DNA of 64,000 nucleotides from Rhizobium sp. BK251 (GTDB taxonomy: Bacteria; Pseudomonadota; Alphaproteobacteria; Rhizobiales; Rhizobiaceae): assembly GCF_004345245.1 (NCBI RefSeq), contig NZ_SLUQ01000003.1, positions 496,001 to 560,000 on the forward strand, read 5' to 3'. How positions within the stretch are numbered: the first letter of the stretch is position 1; every line of letters begins with the position of its first letter. Position numbers and translations under genes: made by a program. Of the stretch, positions 44,540 to 54,309 are shown in pieces. The notes below the pieces were generated by a model, which was not told the DNA's origin, did no database searches, and saw nothing but the letters and a program-made list of their open reading frames with translations.

Positions 44540-46216
44540 ATGACAAAGATGCGGGATACAGATCAACTCAACGGCGCACAGCTGGTTGTCCAGACGCTCG
44601 AAGCGCAAGGGGTCACCCACGTCTTCGGCATCCCCGGCGCGAAGATCGACGCGGTCTTCAACGCGCTTGCCGACAGCAAGATCCAGACCGTCGTCTGCCG
44701 GCACGAACAGAATGCCGCCTTCATCGCCGGCGGCATCGGCCGGATGACCGGCAAGGCCGGCGTGGCGATCGCCACCTCCGGCCCCGGCGTTTCGAACCTT
44801 GTGACCGGGCTTGCGACCGCCAACTCGGAAGGCGACCCGGTCGTCGCGCTCGGCGGCGCCGTTGCCCTCGACGAGCAACTGAAGCAGATCCACCAGACGA
44901 TGGACTCGGTCTCCATCTGCAAGCCGGTGACAAAGTTCGCCGCGACGGCCGCCTCGCCACACGCGGTGACGGAAGTGCTCTCGAACGCCTTCCGTGCAGC
45001 GGAAGCTGGACGCGCGGGCGCCGCCTTCGTGAGCCTGCCGAAGGACATCATGGCCGCCCCGGCGCAGGCGAGAGTCCTGCCCTTTCCGACCTTCTCCGGC
45101 TACGGACAGGCCGACGCGGCGGCCCTGAAGGAGGCCGCGCGGCTGGTGAACGCAGCCAAGAACCCTGTCATCCTTCTCGGAATGCTCGCCAGCAAGCCCG
45201 CCAACGCCAGCGCACTCGGGAACTTCATCGCCCGGCTTGACGCGCCCGTGGTCGGCACGTTCCAGGCGGCAGGCGCCGTCGCCACGCACCTCTTCGACAA
45301 TTTCGGCGGCCGCGTCGGCCAGCTCGCAAACCAGCCGGGAGACAAGCTTCTCGAAGTCGCCGACGTCGTCATCACGGTCGGCTACGATCCGGTGGAATAT
45401 GATCCATCGATCTGGAACAACGGCAAGGACCGGACAATCATCCATGTCGACGTCCAGGCAGCCGACCTCGACGTCAACTATTGTCCGACCGTCGAGCTCA
45501 TCGGCGACATCGCGCAGACGCTTGCCGCATTGAACGGGCAGGTTTACCGTTCAGGCAAATCGCCGGAGGCCAGGAACATGCTCCAGGAGATTGCCGAACA
45601 GCGGGCACAGCTGAGCCAGAGGGCGGCAGAGCTCAACGGCACGCCGGTCCATCCGATGCGCCTTGTCTGCGAGCTGCAGAAATTCCTGGAACCGGACGTG
45701 ACGCTGTGCCTCGACATGGGATCGTTCCATCTGTGGCTTGCCAGGCATCTCTACAGCTTCCGCGCGCGGCAGGTGCTGATATCGAACGGCCAGCAGACGC
45801 TCGGCGTCGCGCTGCCCTGGGCAATTGCGGCAAGCGTGGTGAGGCCGCACGAAAAGGTCCTGTCCATCTCCGGCGACGGCGGCTTCCTCTTCTCGGCGAT
45901 GGAGCTCGAGACGGCAGTGCGTCTCAAGGCAAATATCGTTCACATGGTCTGGATTGACGGCACCTACGACATGGTCGCCGTCCAGGAGACCCTGAAATAC
46001 GGGCGGCCGAGCGGCTGTGATTTCGGGCCGGTCGATACGGTCAAATATGCCGAGGCATTCGGTGCGACGGGCATGATGATCCGAGAGGCAAGCGAGATTA
46101 CGCCTGTACTGAAGAAGGCCTTCGATACACCCGGTCCCGTCATCATCGGCGTTCACGTGGATTATCGCGACAACCACAATCTCTTCCAGATGGTGCGTGC
46201 CGACGCGTTCCACTGA
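44540..46216 (+). CDS. alsS: catabolic acetolactate synthase
   Basis: A 558-residue thiamine diphosphate enzyme condensing two pyruvates to acetolactate. The catalytic Glu is in VCRHEQNAAFIAGG; the ThDP/Mg motif is SGDGGFLFSAMELETAVRLK ... IDGTYDMV. It lacks an obvious FAD-type anabolic partner gene, and its pairing with the decarboxylase marks it as the catabolic AlsS type. ATG at 44540, 10 bases after the decarboxylase stop. Product acetoin may buffer acid or store carbon. Confidence 0.92.
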   Translation: MTKMRDTDQLNGAQLVVQTLEAQGVTHVFGIPGAKIDAVFNALADSKIQTVVCRHEQNAAFIAGGIGRMTGKAGVAIATSGPGVSNLVTGLATANSEGDPVVALGGAVALDEQLKQIHQTMDSVSICKPVTKFAATAASPHAVTEVLSNAFRAAEAGRAGAAFVSLPKDIMAAPAQARVLPFPTFSGYGQADAAALKEAARLVNAAKNPVILLGMLASKPANASALGNFIARLDAPVVGTFQAAGAVATHLFDNFGGRVGQLANQPGDKLLEVADVVITVGYDPVEYDPSIWNNGKDRTIIHVDVQAADLDVNYCPTVELIGDIAQTLAALNGQVYRSGKSPEARNMLQEIAEQRAQLSQRAAELNGTPVHPMRLVCELQKFLEPDVTLCLDMGSFHLWLARHLYSFRARQVLISNGQQTLGVALPWAIAASVVRPHEKVLSISGDGGFLFSAMELETAVRLKANIVHMVWIDGTYDMVAVQETLKYGRPSGCDFGPVDTVKYAEAFGATGMMIREASEITPVLKKAFDTPGPVIIGVHVDYRDNHNLFQMVRADAFH

Positions 46217-46397
46217 TCTGTAAAAACGGCCGCGCGCTGCCCGTTTCATGCCGCAGCGCTGCCGGCCGGCCGACGCCGGGGCGATTCCGGCAATGCAATG
46301 AGATAACGAGCAGTTCGGCGGCAACGCCCATCTGGATGCCCTTTCACCTCCCCTGTCGTTCGAAGGGAGCGACAGGCCAAAGTTCCGGAGACAAATC

Positions 46398-47855
46398 ATG
46401 CCCAACCCCGATTACAACCTCGCTTCGATGACCACCCCGATCGGCCTCGACGTGCCGGGCGAGCGCGAGGAGTTCGACAGCATGGGGCGTGTCGCGGTGC
46501 CCGCCAACCGCTACTGGGGCGCCCAGACGCAGCGCTCGCTGCAGCATTTCTCGATCGGCGGAGATCTCATGCCGAAAGAGGTCTACCACGCCTATGGCGT
46601 CGTCAAGAAGGCCTGCGCCCTGGTGAACAACGCGGCAGGCCGGCTGCCGGACTGGAAGAAGGAGGCGATCGTGCGCGCCGCCACCGAAGCGATCGAAGGC
46701 AAGCTCGACGAGCACTTCCCGCTTTTCGTCTGGCAGACGGGATCGGGCACCCAGAGCAACATGAACGTCAACGAGGTGATCTCCAACCGCGCGATCCAGC
46801 TTCTCGGAGGCACGCTCGGTTCGCAGCAGCCGGTCGGGCCGAATGACGATGTCAACATGGGCCAGTCGTCGAACGACACCTTCCCGACGGCGATGCACAT
46901 CGCCGCCGTCGAGGCGATCGATGAGAAGCTGCTGCCGCAGGTGAAGAAGCTCGCAGACACGATCGAGCGCAAGGCCGGCGGCTGGATGGATGTCGTCAAG
47001 ATCGGCCGCACCCATCTCGAGGATGCCGTACCGCTGACGGTCGGCCAGGAATGGTACGGATGGGCCGGGCAGATGCGCGATGCCATCGCGCAGATCGAGG
47101 CAAGCAGGGCCGGCCTATACCAGCTCGCCGTCGGGGGGACCGCCGTCGGCACCGGCCTCAATGCGCCGAAGGGCTTTTCCAGTGACGTCGCTGCCAAGAT
47201 CGCCGAGATGACCGGCAAGCCCTTCGTCACGGCGCCCAACAAGTTCGCCGCCCAGGGCTCGCTCGATGCGATGGTGCGCGCGCACGCGGCCTTTCGCGGG
47301 CTCGCCGTTGCGCTGATGAAGATCGCCAACGACATGCGCTGGCTTGCCTCCGGCCCTCGCTGCGGGTTTGCCGAGCTGCAGCTGCCGGCCAACGAGCCCG
47401 GCTCCTCGATCATGCCTGGCAAGGTCAACCCGACCCAGTGCGAGGCGATGGTGATGATCACCATCCAGGTGATGGGCAACGACACGGCGGTCGCCTTTGC
47501 CGGCAGCCAGGGCAACTTCGAGCTGAACGCGATGCGCCCGGTGATCATCAGCAACTTCCTGCATTCCGCCCGCATCCTGGCGGACGGCTGCGAGAAGTTC
47601 CGCGTCTTCTCCGTCGAGGGCACGGAGCTCAACCGGGAAAAGATCCAGCAATATGTCGATGGCAGCGTCATGCTGGTGACGGCACTGTCGCCGGTCATCG
47701 GCTACCAGAACGCCGCCCATATTGCCGAAAAGGCGATCGCCGAGGGACTGACGCTGAAGGCGGCGGCGATTGCCTCCGGCAAGGTCACGCAGCAGCAGTT
47801 CGACAGCGTCGTCAAGCCGCTCGACATGATCGGCAAGGGGCTGGCGGGCGCGTGA
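46398..47855 (+). CDS. fumC: fumarate hydratase class II
   Basis: A 485-residue homotetrameric lyase interconverting fumarate and L-malate in the TCA cycle. Signatures: SGTQSNMNVNEVI, GQSSNDTFPTAMHIA, KIGRTHLEDAVPLT, and the GSSIMPGKVNP loop with the catalytic Ser. About 20 extra N-terminal residues precede the usual start region. The stop overlaps the next start (TGATG-type), so it is coupled to the exporter gene. Mqo, the next malate enzyme, lies three genes downstream. Confidence 0.93.
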   Translation: MPNPDYNLASMTTPIGLDVPGEREEFDSMGRVAVPANRYWGAQTQRSLQHFSIGGDLMPKEVYHAYGVVKKACALVNNAAGRLPDWKKEAIVRAATEAIEGKLDEHFPLFVWQTGSGTQSNMNVNEVISNRAIQLLGGTLGSQQPVGPNDDVNMGQSSNDTFPTAMHIAAVEAIDEKLLPQVKKLADTIERKAGGWMDVVKIGRTHLEDAVPLTVGQEWYGWAGQMRDAIAQIEASRAGLYQLAVGGTAVGTGLNAPKGFSSDVAAKIAEMTGKPFVTAPNKFAAQGSLDAMVRAHAAFRGLAVALMKIANDMRWLASGPRCGFAELQLPANEPGSSIMPGKVNPTQCEAMVMITIQVMGNDTAVAFAGSQGNFELNAMRPVIISNFLHSARILADGCEKFRVFSVEGTELNREKIQQYVDGSVMLVTALSPVIGYQNAAHIAEKAIAEGLTLKAAAIASGKVTQQQFDSVVKPLDMIGKGLAGA

Positions 47856-49117
47856 TGCTCATGGACCATCCAGCAACCAGCGACGTGGCCCATGTCGCGT
47901 TGCGGCTGGGCCGGCTCATGCTGGCCAACGGGGCTGACACCGGACACGTACAGGAAGCTGTCGGCGCGTTTGCGGCACGGCGCGGCTATGGCGCGCATCT
48001 GGCGGTCTGCTCCGAGGGCCTGCTGCTGACGCTCGAGAACAAGCAGGGCTTCCGAACCAAGCTTGGCCCGGCGATCGCCGGCATGGCTGTGAACATGGGC
48101 GCGCTTGCCGCACTTGCGGATATTCTGCGGCAGGATGCGGTCTCCGGGGCCGACGTCCTCGCGGTCGACCGGCAGCTGGATGCGGTCGAGCGGTCCGGAA
48201 ATCGCTACCCGCACTGGCTCGTCATGCTCGGCATGGGCGTGACCGCTGCTTCGCTGGCGCGCCTGTTCGGCGGCGTTTGGGCCGTTGTCAGCGTGTCCTT
48301 CCTTGTCGGTATCGCAACCCAGTTCCTTCGCCAGTCCCTCGGGGGATCCTCGGTGAACCCGATCGCCGGGGCCGCTCTTGCGGCCTTTGGCGGCGGCCTT
48401 GTCGGCGCCCTGGTCATGAAGGCCTTTCCCGATGCCTCGCCTGCCCTGTGCCTTGTGGCGGCCGGCATGATCCTGGTGCCCGGCGTGCCTTTGCTCAACG
48501 GCGTGCGCGATACGCTCGGCAGCCACGTCGGCACAGGCGTGTCGCGTCTTCTGCTGGGCACGGTGACCGTTCTGTCAATCGCGCTGGGTCTCTTTCTGGC
48601 TGCCGACCTTGCCGGTACCATGCTGCCGGTCGAGGGATCGGTTCCCCTACTCCCGATCGGCGAGGATTTTGCCTTCTCGGCATTGGCGGGAGTAGGCTAC
48701 GCCTTGCTGTTCAATGTCCCGGCCCGTGCTGCCTGGGCATGTGTCGTATGCGCCATGACAGGACACGGCCTGCGCACCGCGTTCGAGCATCTGGGCCTGG
48801 ACCTGACGGTGAGCTCACTTGCCGGCGCCTTCGCCGCCGCACTCCTCGCGCGCCTTCTGGCACGCCACTTCGGCGTTCCGCCCTCCACCTTCGCCTTTCC
48901 CGGCGTCGTGGCGATGATCCCCGGTTCCTATGCATTCCGGGCGGGCATTGGCGGGCTGGCGATCATGCATGCCGGCGCCGACGCGCCGCCGGCACTCATC
49001 GGCAACACGATCGGGCTCGCCGTCACCGCCATTCTCGTAACCGCGGCGATCGCAATCGGCCTATCGGTTGCGCTTGCCGCGCCGCTGAAGAACTTCACCC
49101 CGGCACAATCGAACTGA
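47855..49117 (+). CDS. threonine/serine exporter family protein (ThrE-like)
   Basis: A 420-residue membrane protein with a ~110-residue soluble N-terminal domain (ADTGHVQEAVGAFAARRGYGAHLAVCSEGL, split: RRGYGAHLAVCSEG) and about ten TM helices, as in fused ThrE (DUF1212 + DUF3815) exporters. ThrE of Corynebacterium exports threonine/serine; here, embedded among malate/fumarate genes, the substrate may differ. ATG at 47855 overlaps the fumC stop by one base; 47861 is an alternative. Confidence 0.85.
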   Translation: MLMDHPATSDVAHVALRLGRLMLANGADTGHVQEAVGAFAARRGYGAHLAVCSEGLLLTLENKQGFRTKLGPAIAGMAVNMGALAALADILRQDAVSGADVLAVDRQLDAVERSGNRYPHWLVMLGMGVTAASLARLFGGVWAVVSVSFLVGIATQFLRQSLGGSSVNPIAGAALAAFGGGLVGALVMKAFPDASPALCLVAAGMILVPGVPLLNGVRDTLGSHVGTGVSRLLLGTVTVLSIALGLFLAADLAGTMLPVEGSVPLLPIGEDFAFSALAGVGYALLFNVPARAAWACVVCAMTGHGLRTAFEHLGLDLTVSSLAGAFAAALLARLLARHFGVPPSTFAFPGVVAMIPGSYAFRAGIGGLAIMHAGADAPPALIGNTIGLAVTAILVTAAIAIGLSVALAAPLKNFTPAQSN

Positions 49118-49130
49118 AAGGAACCTTGCA

Positions 49131-49532
49131 ATGATACGCTGTGTACGCATGTGGACAGGCGAGGACGGTAACTCCCTGTTCGAAGAAGGGTCTGTCGATC
49201 TCACCGAGGGCATGCGCGGCGATTCCGTCGGCGAGCCGATCCAGGTCGCCGAACTCTCGTTCCAGGAGACACGCTCGGGCGGATCCTACGAATGGCACCA
49301 GGACCCCGTCCCTCGTTTCGTGATCACGCTTTCGGGCACGCTCGAGTTCGAGACCAAGTCTGGGGCAACCTTCACGATCCGCCCCGGCGACATCCTGCTC
49401 GCACAGGACAACAGCGGTAGCGGACACAAGTGGAAGCTCATCGGCGAGGAGCCGTGGCGGCGCGCCTACGTCGTCTACAAGAACGGAACGGAGCTCCGCT
49501 TCAAGCCCGCAAGGAAGGAGGAGAAAGCATGA
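49131..49532 (+). CDS. cupin domain protein
   Basis: A 133-residue single-cupin protein. YEWHQDPVPRFVITLSGTLEF is the first cupin motif and FTIRPGDILLAQDNSGSGHKW the second, with His ligands. It is soluble and cytoplasmic. It lies between the exporter (13 bases) and mqo (4-base overlap), so it is part of the fumC-mqo operon. Substrate unknown; possibly a sensor or dioxygenase-like accessory. Confidence 0.85.
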   Translation: MIRCVRMWTGEDGNSLFEEGSVDLTEGMRGDSVGEPIQVAELSFQETRSGGSYEWHQDPVPRFVITLSGTLEFETKSGATFTIRPGDILLAQDNSGSGHKWKLIGEEPWRRAYVVYKNGTELRFKPARKEEKA

Positions 49533-51019
49533 CCATCACCACCACGACCGACATCGCGCTTATCGGCGCCGGCATCATGAGCGCCACGCTCGGCACGCTT
49601 CTCAAGGAGCTCGAGCCCTCGCTCAATGTCGTCATGTTCGAAACTCTGGCGGACTGTGCCCAGGAGAGCTCGGGCGCTTGGAACAATGCCGGCACCGGCC
49701 ACGCCGCCAATTGCGAGTTGAACTACACGCCGCAGCGGCCGGACGGAAGCGTCGACATCTCGAAGGCGCTCGAGGTCAACACCGAGTTCGACCTCTCCCG
49801 CCAGCTCTGGGCCTATCTCGTCGGCAAGGGGGCGATCCCCGATCCAGGCGCCTTCATCCATGCCTGCCCGCATATGAGCTTCGTCTGGGGCAAGGACAAT
49901 GTCGACTTCCTGGGCCGCCGCTTCAAGGAAATGTCCGCCCATCATTGCTACCACGGCATGGAATACAGCGAAGACCCCGCCCAGATCGCTAAATGGGCGC
50001 CGCTCATCATCGAGGGCCGCGAGCCGGGAGATCCGATTGCCGCAACCCGCATCGTGACGGGCGCCGATGTCGACTACGGCGCGCTGACCCACCTGCTGAT
50101 CGCGCAGTTGTGCAATCAGCCGGGCTTTGCCGTCCACTACAAATATCGCGTCAGGGACCTGGCCCGGGACGAGAGGGGCCACTGGCGGATCGAGGTGGAG
50201 AATGCCGAGACCTCCGAGATAGAGATCACCACGGCAAAGTTCGTGTTCATCGGCGCCGGCGGCGGAGCGATCACCCTGCTCCAGAAGTCCGGCATACCGG
50301 AAGGCCACGGCTATGGCGGCTTCCCGGTCAGCGGCATATGGCTGCGCTGCGATGTCGACGCGGTCAGCGAGCGCCAGCATGCGAAGGTCTACGGCAAGGC
50401 CGCGCACGGCTCGCCGCCCATGTCGGTGCCCCATCTCGACACCCGCATCATCGGCGGCAAGCGCTCCCTGCTATTCGGTCCCTATGCCGGCTTCTCGAGC
50501 CGGTTCCTCAAGCATGGTTCGCTCGCCGACCTCATCATGTCGATCCGCCCTGGCAATCTCGTGCCGCTGCTCGCCGTTGCCCGCGATGATTGGCAGCTCA
50601 GCGAATACCTGATCGGCCAGGTCCTGCAGACCTCCGGCCACATGTTGGAGACACTGCGGCAGTTCTTCCCGAACGCCAAGCGGCACGACTGGACGGAGGC
50701 GGTGGCCGGCCAGCGCGTGCAAATCATCAAGCCCGACAAGGACCGGGGCGGCGTGCTCGAATTCGGCACCGAGCTCGTCGCGGCACAGGACAAGTCGCTC
50801 GTTGCCCTGCTCGGCGCTTCCCCCGGCGCCTCAACCGCGGCCTTCATCGCACTGGAAGTGCTGGAGAAATGCTTTGCCGGCGAACTCGGCAACGACGCCT
50901 GGCTGCCGAAGCTGAAGCAGATCATTCCAAGCTACGGGATCGATCTCAAGACCGATGCCGATGCATGCCGAAACGTCCGCGCAGCAACCGCCGCCGTGCT
51001 CAAGCTCGAGAACGTCTGA
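49529..51019 (+). CDS. mqo: malate:quinone oxidoreductase
   Basis: A 496-residue FAD-dependent peripheral membrane enzyme that oxidises malate to oxaloacetate and reduces quinone. DIALIGAGIMSATLG is the FAD-binding beta-alpha-beta start; GAGGGAITLLQKSGIPEG and SPGASTAAFIALEVLE are family segments. ATG at 49529 overlaps the cupin stop (ATGA). With fumC in the same operon it links two consecutive TCA steps directly to respiration. Confidence 0.93.
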   Translation: MTITTTTDIALIGAGIMSATLGTLLKELEPSLNVVMFETLADCAQESSGAWNNAGTGHAANCELNYTPQRPDGSVDISKALEVNTEFDLSRQLWAYLVGKGAIPDPGAFIHACPHMSFVWGKDNVDFLGRRFKEMSAHHCYHGMEYSEDPAQIAKWAPLIIEGREPGDPIAATRIVTGADVDYGALTHLLIAQLCNQPGFAVHYKYRVRDLARDERGHWRIEVENAETSEIEITTAKFVFIGAGGGAITLLQKSGIPEGHGYGGFPVSGIWLRCDVDAVSERQHAKVYGKAAHGSPPMSVPHLDTRIIGGKRSLLFGPYAGFSSRFLKHGSLADLIMSIRPGNLVPLLAVARDDWQLSEYLIGQVLQTSGHMLETLRQFFPNAKRHDWTEAVAGQRVQIIKPDKDRGGVLEFGTELVAAQDKSLVALLGASPGASTAAFIALEVLEKCFAGELGNDAWLPKLKQIIPSYGIDLKTDADACRNVRAATAAVLKLENV

Positions 51020-51050
51020 AGGCCGCCGGCAGTCTTTGCGCACCCAATCA

Positions 51051-51079
51051 TGTTGTCGGGGCGATGCGCCCTGACAACA
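51051..51079 (+). terminator. stem-loop after mqo
   Basis: A 13-bp stem (TGTTGTCGGGGCG / CGCCCTGACAACA, one G-T wobble) with an ATG loop, 31 bases past the mqo stop. No T-run follows, so it is probably a Rho-assisted or mRNA-stabilising 3' end. Confidence 0.5.
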
Positions 51080-51146
51080 GGAGAATGGGCATTGTCACGC
51101 CGTACTCAGGCACGCGCCGACCGGCCTCAACCCTCTGTCCGAAAGG

Positions 51147-51581
51147 CTAGCCTCCCACGCGATCGCCTGCGATCTTGTCGCGCAGCCTTTCTTCCCTTTC
51201 GGCGATTTCGGGGGTGAGAGCCTCACCAAAATCGGCGGCTTCGAAGACCTGGCGGATTTCGATTTCACTCGGACCCGGCATCGGATTGGGGCAGCGCTTC
51301 ACCCATGCGATGGCTTCCTCCATGTCCTTGACCTGCCACAGCCAGAAACCGGCAATGAGCTCCTTGGTCTCGGCAAAGGGGCCGTCCATGACGAGCCGGC
51401 TAGGGCCGTCAAACGCTATTCGCTTGCCCTTTGACGAGGGATGAAGGCCTTCCCCGGCCAGCATGATGCCAGCCTCCACCAGTGCCTCATTGTATTTTCC
51501 CATGGCTAGGAGCAGCTCAGTCGATGGCATGACCCCCGCTTCGCTTTCGCCTGTCGCCTTTACAATCACCATAACGCGCAT
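51147..51581 (-). CDS. YciI-like (DGPF domain) protein
   Basis: A 144-residue protein of the YCII-related/DGPF family: MRVMVIVKATGESEAG at the start, VMDGPFAETKELIAGFWLWQV with the DGPF core, and IEIRQVFEAADFGEAL. These dimeric ferredoxin-like proteins are of unknown function, and some sit next to ECF sigma factors; none is adjacent here. Convergent with mqo. Confidence 0.85.
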   Translation of the reverse strand: MRVMVIVKATGESEAGVMPSTELLLAMGKYNEALVEAGIMLAGEGLHPSSKGKRIAFDGPSRLVMDGPFAETKELIAGFWLWQVKDMEEAIAWVKRCPNPMPGPSEIEIRQVFEAADFGEALTPEIAEREERLRDKIAGDRVGG

Positions 51582-51901
51582 TTTCGCTTCTCCTCATGTC
51601 TTCGTCTTACAGGACTTCCTGACCGAGGACGAACGCGATCTCAACGTGCCGACATTTTTCTGAGACTCTCCTTGAGAAAAAGTGGAGGACGGATGCTGCG
51701 CGGCCCATAGGGAAAGGATGGCGCCACAGATTGCGCGGCCCCGCGCCCGGCCCTCATCTGCCTGGGGCGAGCCAGGCCGGACCGTCTACACAAAGGCGGG
51801 CTCGCACTGATGAACGCCAAGCGCCCTCGCCCGAGATGTGCATAGACAACAACAATGGCGCCCGAAGGCTCGCCGCAGGCGCCCGCTTTCTCCACCCTTG
51901 G

Positions 51902-54166
51902 CTAAAGCGCGGTAAAGCCGAACTTCTTGCGCTGGGGATCTTCCTGTCTCAGCGTGCGAAGCATATCCTCGTATTCGCGCTCGACCTCCGGTGTCACGGA
52001 GGGGCGGACTTCCTGCAGCGCCTTGTCAAAGTGTTCCTTGTTCACGACGTTTGCCTCGAGCGATTCACGAAGCGCCACGAGACCGGCGCGCCGCGTCAGG
52101 TCCTCCAGATCCGCACCCGTGAACCTTTCCGTCCGCTCGGCCAACTCGTCGAGATCGATGTCTTCGGCAAGCGGCATCTTCTTGGTGTGGATGCCGAGGA
52201 TCTTGCGGCGGCCCTTCGTGTCAGGCACGGGCACGTAGACGAGCTCGTCGAAGCGTCCGGGACGCAGGAGCGCGGGATCGAGCAGGTTCGGCCGGTTGGT
52301 TGCGGCCATCACGACGACGCCCTGCATCTCCTCGAGGCCGTCCATCTCGGCGAGCAAAGTGTTGACCACCCGCTCGGTGACAGCCGGCTCGCCGAGACCG
52401 CCGCCCCTGGCCGGGGCAAGGGAATCGATCTCGTCTATGAAGATGACTGTCGGCGCGACCTGGCGCGCCCGCTCGAACAGGCGCGAGACTTGCTGCTCGG
52501 ATTCGCCATACCACTTCGAAAGCAGATCGGACGACTTCGTCGCGACGAAATTCGCTTCGGCTTCCCGCGCGACCGCCTTGGCAAGCAGGGTCTTTCCCGT
52601 GCCCGGCGGACCGAAAAGCAGAAACCCTTTCGCCGGCCTGATGCCCATCCGCTTGAACGACTGGGGAGAGCGCAGCGGAAGCTCGACGCCTTCCCGCAAC
52701 TTGCTTTGCGCCTCGTCCAGACCGCCGACATCGTCCCAGCGGACGTTCGGGGCCTGTATCATGATCTCGCGCAGCGCGGAGGGCTGGATACGCTTCAGGG
52801 CGGACATGAAATCATTCTGGCAAACCATCAACTTTTCAAGAACTTCGGCGGGAATCCCATCACGAAGGTTTATGTTCGGAAGGACCCGCCGCAGGGCATC
52901 CATCGCCGCTTCGCGAACGAGCGCACCGAGGTCCGCGCCTACAAAGCCGTAGGTCGTCCGGGCGATTTCCTCGAGATCGACATCCTCGCCGAGGGGCATG
53001 CCGCGCGTATGGATGGCGAGCACCTCGCGCCTGCCGCCCTGGTCCGGAACGCCGATAACGATCTCCCGGTCGAAGCGTCCGGGCCGTCTCAGTGCCTCGT
53101 CGATGGCGTCCCGCCGGTTCGTGGCGCCGATCACGACGATGTTCTGCCTCGGCTCGAGGCCGTCCATCAGCGTGAGCAGCTGCGCGACAATACGGCGCTC
53201 GACCTCGCCCGTGACCTGCTCGCGCTTCGGCGCGATGGAATCGATCTCGTCGATGAAGATGATCGAGGGGGCATTTTGAGAGGCTTCCTGGAAGACCTGC
53301 CTTAGCCGCTCCTCGGACTCACCGTAGCGGCTCCCCATGATTTCCGGGCCGGCAATGTGATAGAAATTCGCCTCTGTCTCGTTGGCGACGGCCCGTGCGA
53401 GAAGCGTCTTGCCCGTTCCGGGTGGGCCGTAGAGCAGGACGCCCTTCGGCGGATCGATGCCAAGCCTCTGGAACAGCTCAGGATGGCGCAGCGGCAATTC
53501 CACCATCTCGCGGACCTGGTCGACCGACGAGCCCAGCCCACCGATATCGTCGTAGGTCACATCGGCGCGGCGGGCTTCCTTCGGCTCTTCGAACTGTGGA
53601 CGGAGCTCGACGACGGTACTTTCCGTCATCTGGACGATGCCCCTGGGCTGGGTCGAAACGACCACCAGCCGGATCTCCTGCAGACCATAGGCCGGCATAT
53701 CGAACAGACCGCTGAAAGATTCGTTGGACATCCGGGGATCGGGGCGGTTGACCCTCTGATGAACCGAGGTCGAGATGACGTCGCCGGCGACCATCGGCCG
53801 GTGCAGGAACGTGCGCTGCAGCGCTTCGCCGGAACCCTGCAAACGCAGGTTCTTCTGGGCCGGAGCAAGTACGACCTTTGTGGCGGCCCGTACTTCGGCC
53901 TTCCTGACCTCGACATGATCGCCGCTGGAGGCACCGACATTGACACGCTGGAGGCCGTCGAGGCGAACTATCTGCAATCCTTCGTCGTCGGGATAGGGCC
54001 GCATGGCGATCGCGGCCGTGTGGCGCTTGCCGATAATCTCGACGATCGCACCTTCCCTCACTCCGAGCACGCTCATCGCCGCCTCGTTCAATCGCGCGAA
54101 GCTTCCGCCCGCATCCTGCGGCCGCGTATTGGCAACTTGCAGCTTGACGGTGTGATCCTCGGACAT
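51902..54166 (-). CDS. CDC48/VAT-type double AAA+ ATPase
   Basis: A 754-residue protein with the archaeal/eukaryotic CDC48 layout: an N-terminal double-psi barrel-like domain (about 1-190), AAA D1 (Walker A GPPGTGKT near 245, Walker B IIFIDEID), and AAA D2 (GPPGTGKT near 520, VIFIDEIDS, then NRPNLLDPALLRPGRFD). Both P-loops and arginine-finger regions look intact, so it is probably an active hexameric unfoldase. The C-terminal tail ends KKFGFTAL, without an obvious HbYX proteasome-docking motif. Monocistronic; Dps lies upstream. Confidence 0.92.
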   Translation of the reverse strand: MSEDHTVKLQVANTRPQDAGGSFARLNEAAMSVLGVREGAIVEIIGKRHTAAIAMRPYPDDEGLQIVRLDGLQRVNVGASSGDHVEVRKAEVRAATKVVLAPAQKNLRLQGSGEALQRTFLHRPMVAGDVISTSVHQRVNRPDPRMSNESFSGLFDMPAYGLQEIRLVVVSTQPRGIVQMTESTVVELRPQFEEPKEARRADVTYDDIGGLGSSVDQVREMVELPLRHPELFQRLGIDPPKGVLLYGPPGTGKTLLARAVANETEANFYHIAGPEIMGSRYGESEERLRQVFQEASQNAPSIIFIDEIDSIAPKREQVTGEVERRIVAQLLTLMDGLEPRQNIVVIGATNRRDAIDEALRRPGRFDREIVIGVPDQGGRREVLAIHTRGMPLGEDVDLEEIARTTYGFVGADLGALVREAAMDALRRVLPNINLRDGIPAEVLEKLMVCQNDFMSALKRIQPSALREIMIQAPNVRWDDVGGLDEAQSKLREGVELPLRSPQSFKRMGIRPAKGFLLFGPPGTGKTLLAKAVAREAEANFVATKSSDLLSKWYGESEQQVSRLFERARQVAPTVIFIDEIDSLAPARGGGLGEPAVTERVVNTLLAEMDGLEEMQGVVVMAATNRPNLLDPALLRPGRFDELVYVPVPDTKGRRKILGIHTKKMPLAEDIDLDELAERTERFTGADLEDLTRRAGLVALRESLEANVVNKEHFDKALQEVRPSVTPEVEREYEDMLRTLRQEDPQRKKFGFTAL

Positions 54167-54208
54167 TGATGCCTCCCTTCAGGCGTTTGGGCATAACAGA
54201 GACGCGCC

Positions 54209-54229
54209 TGCGATGGCTCCGACATCGCA
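54209..54229. promoter_or_regulatory. short dyad upstream of the CDC48-like gene
   Basis: TGCGATG (54209-54215) / CATCGCA (54223-54229), a perfect 7-bp inverted repeat with a 7-base spacer, 43 bases upstream of the start codon. Could be an operator or a leader hairpin. Confidence 0.3.
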
Positions 54230-54309
54230 ACTAAGGATTTGAGGCCGTCAAGCTTCCGCCCGCCAGCCTCGACGCGTCACATCGCAGAGTATCAAAGAGC
54301 CTGGCGCTA

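Noticed and set aside
51731..53305. 524-codon open frame antisense to the CDC48-like gene
   Set aside because: Antisense of conserved AAA domains; composition typical of spurious high-GC frames.
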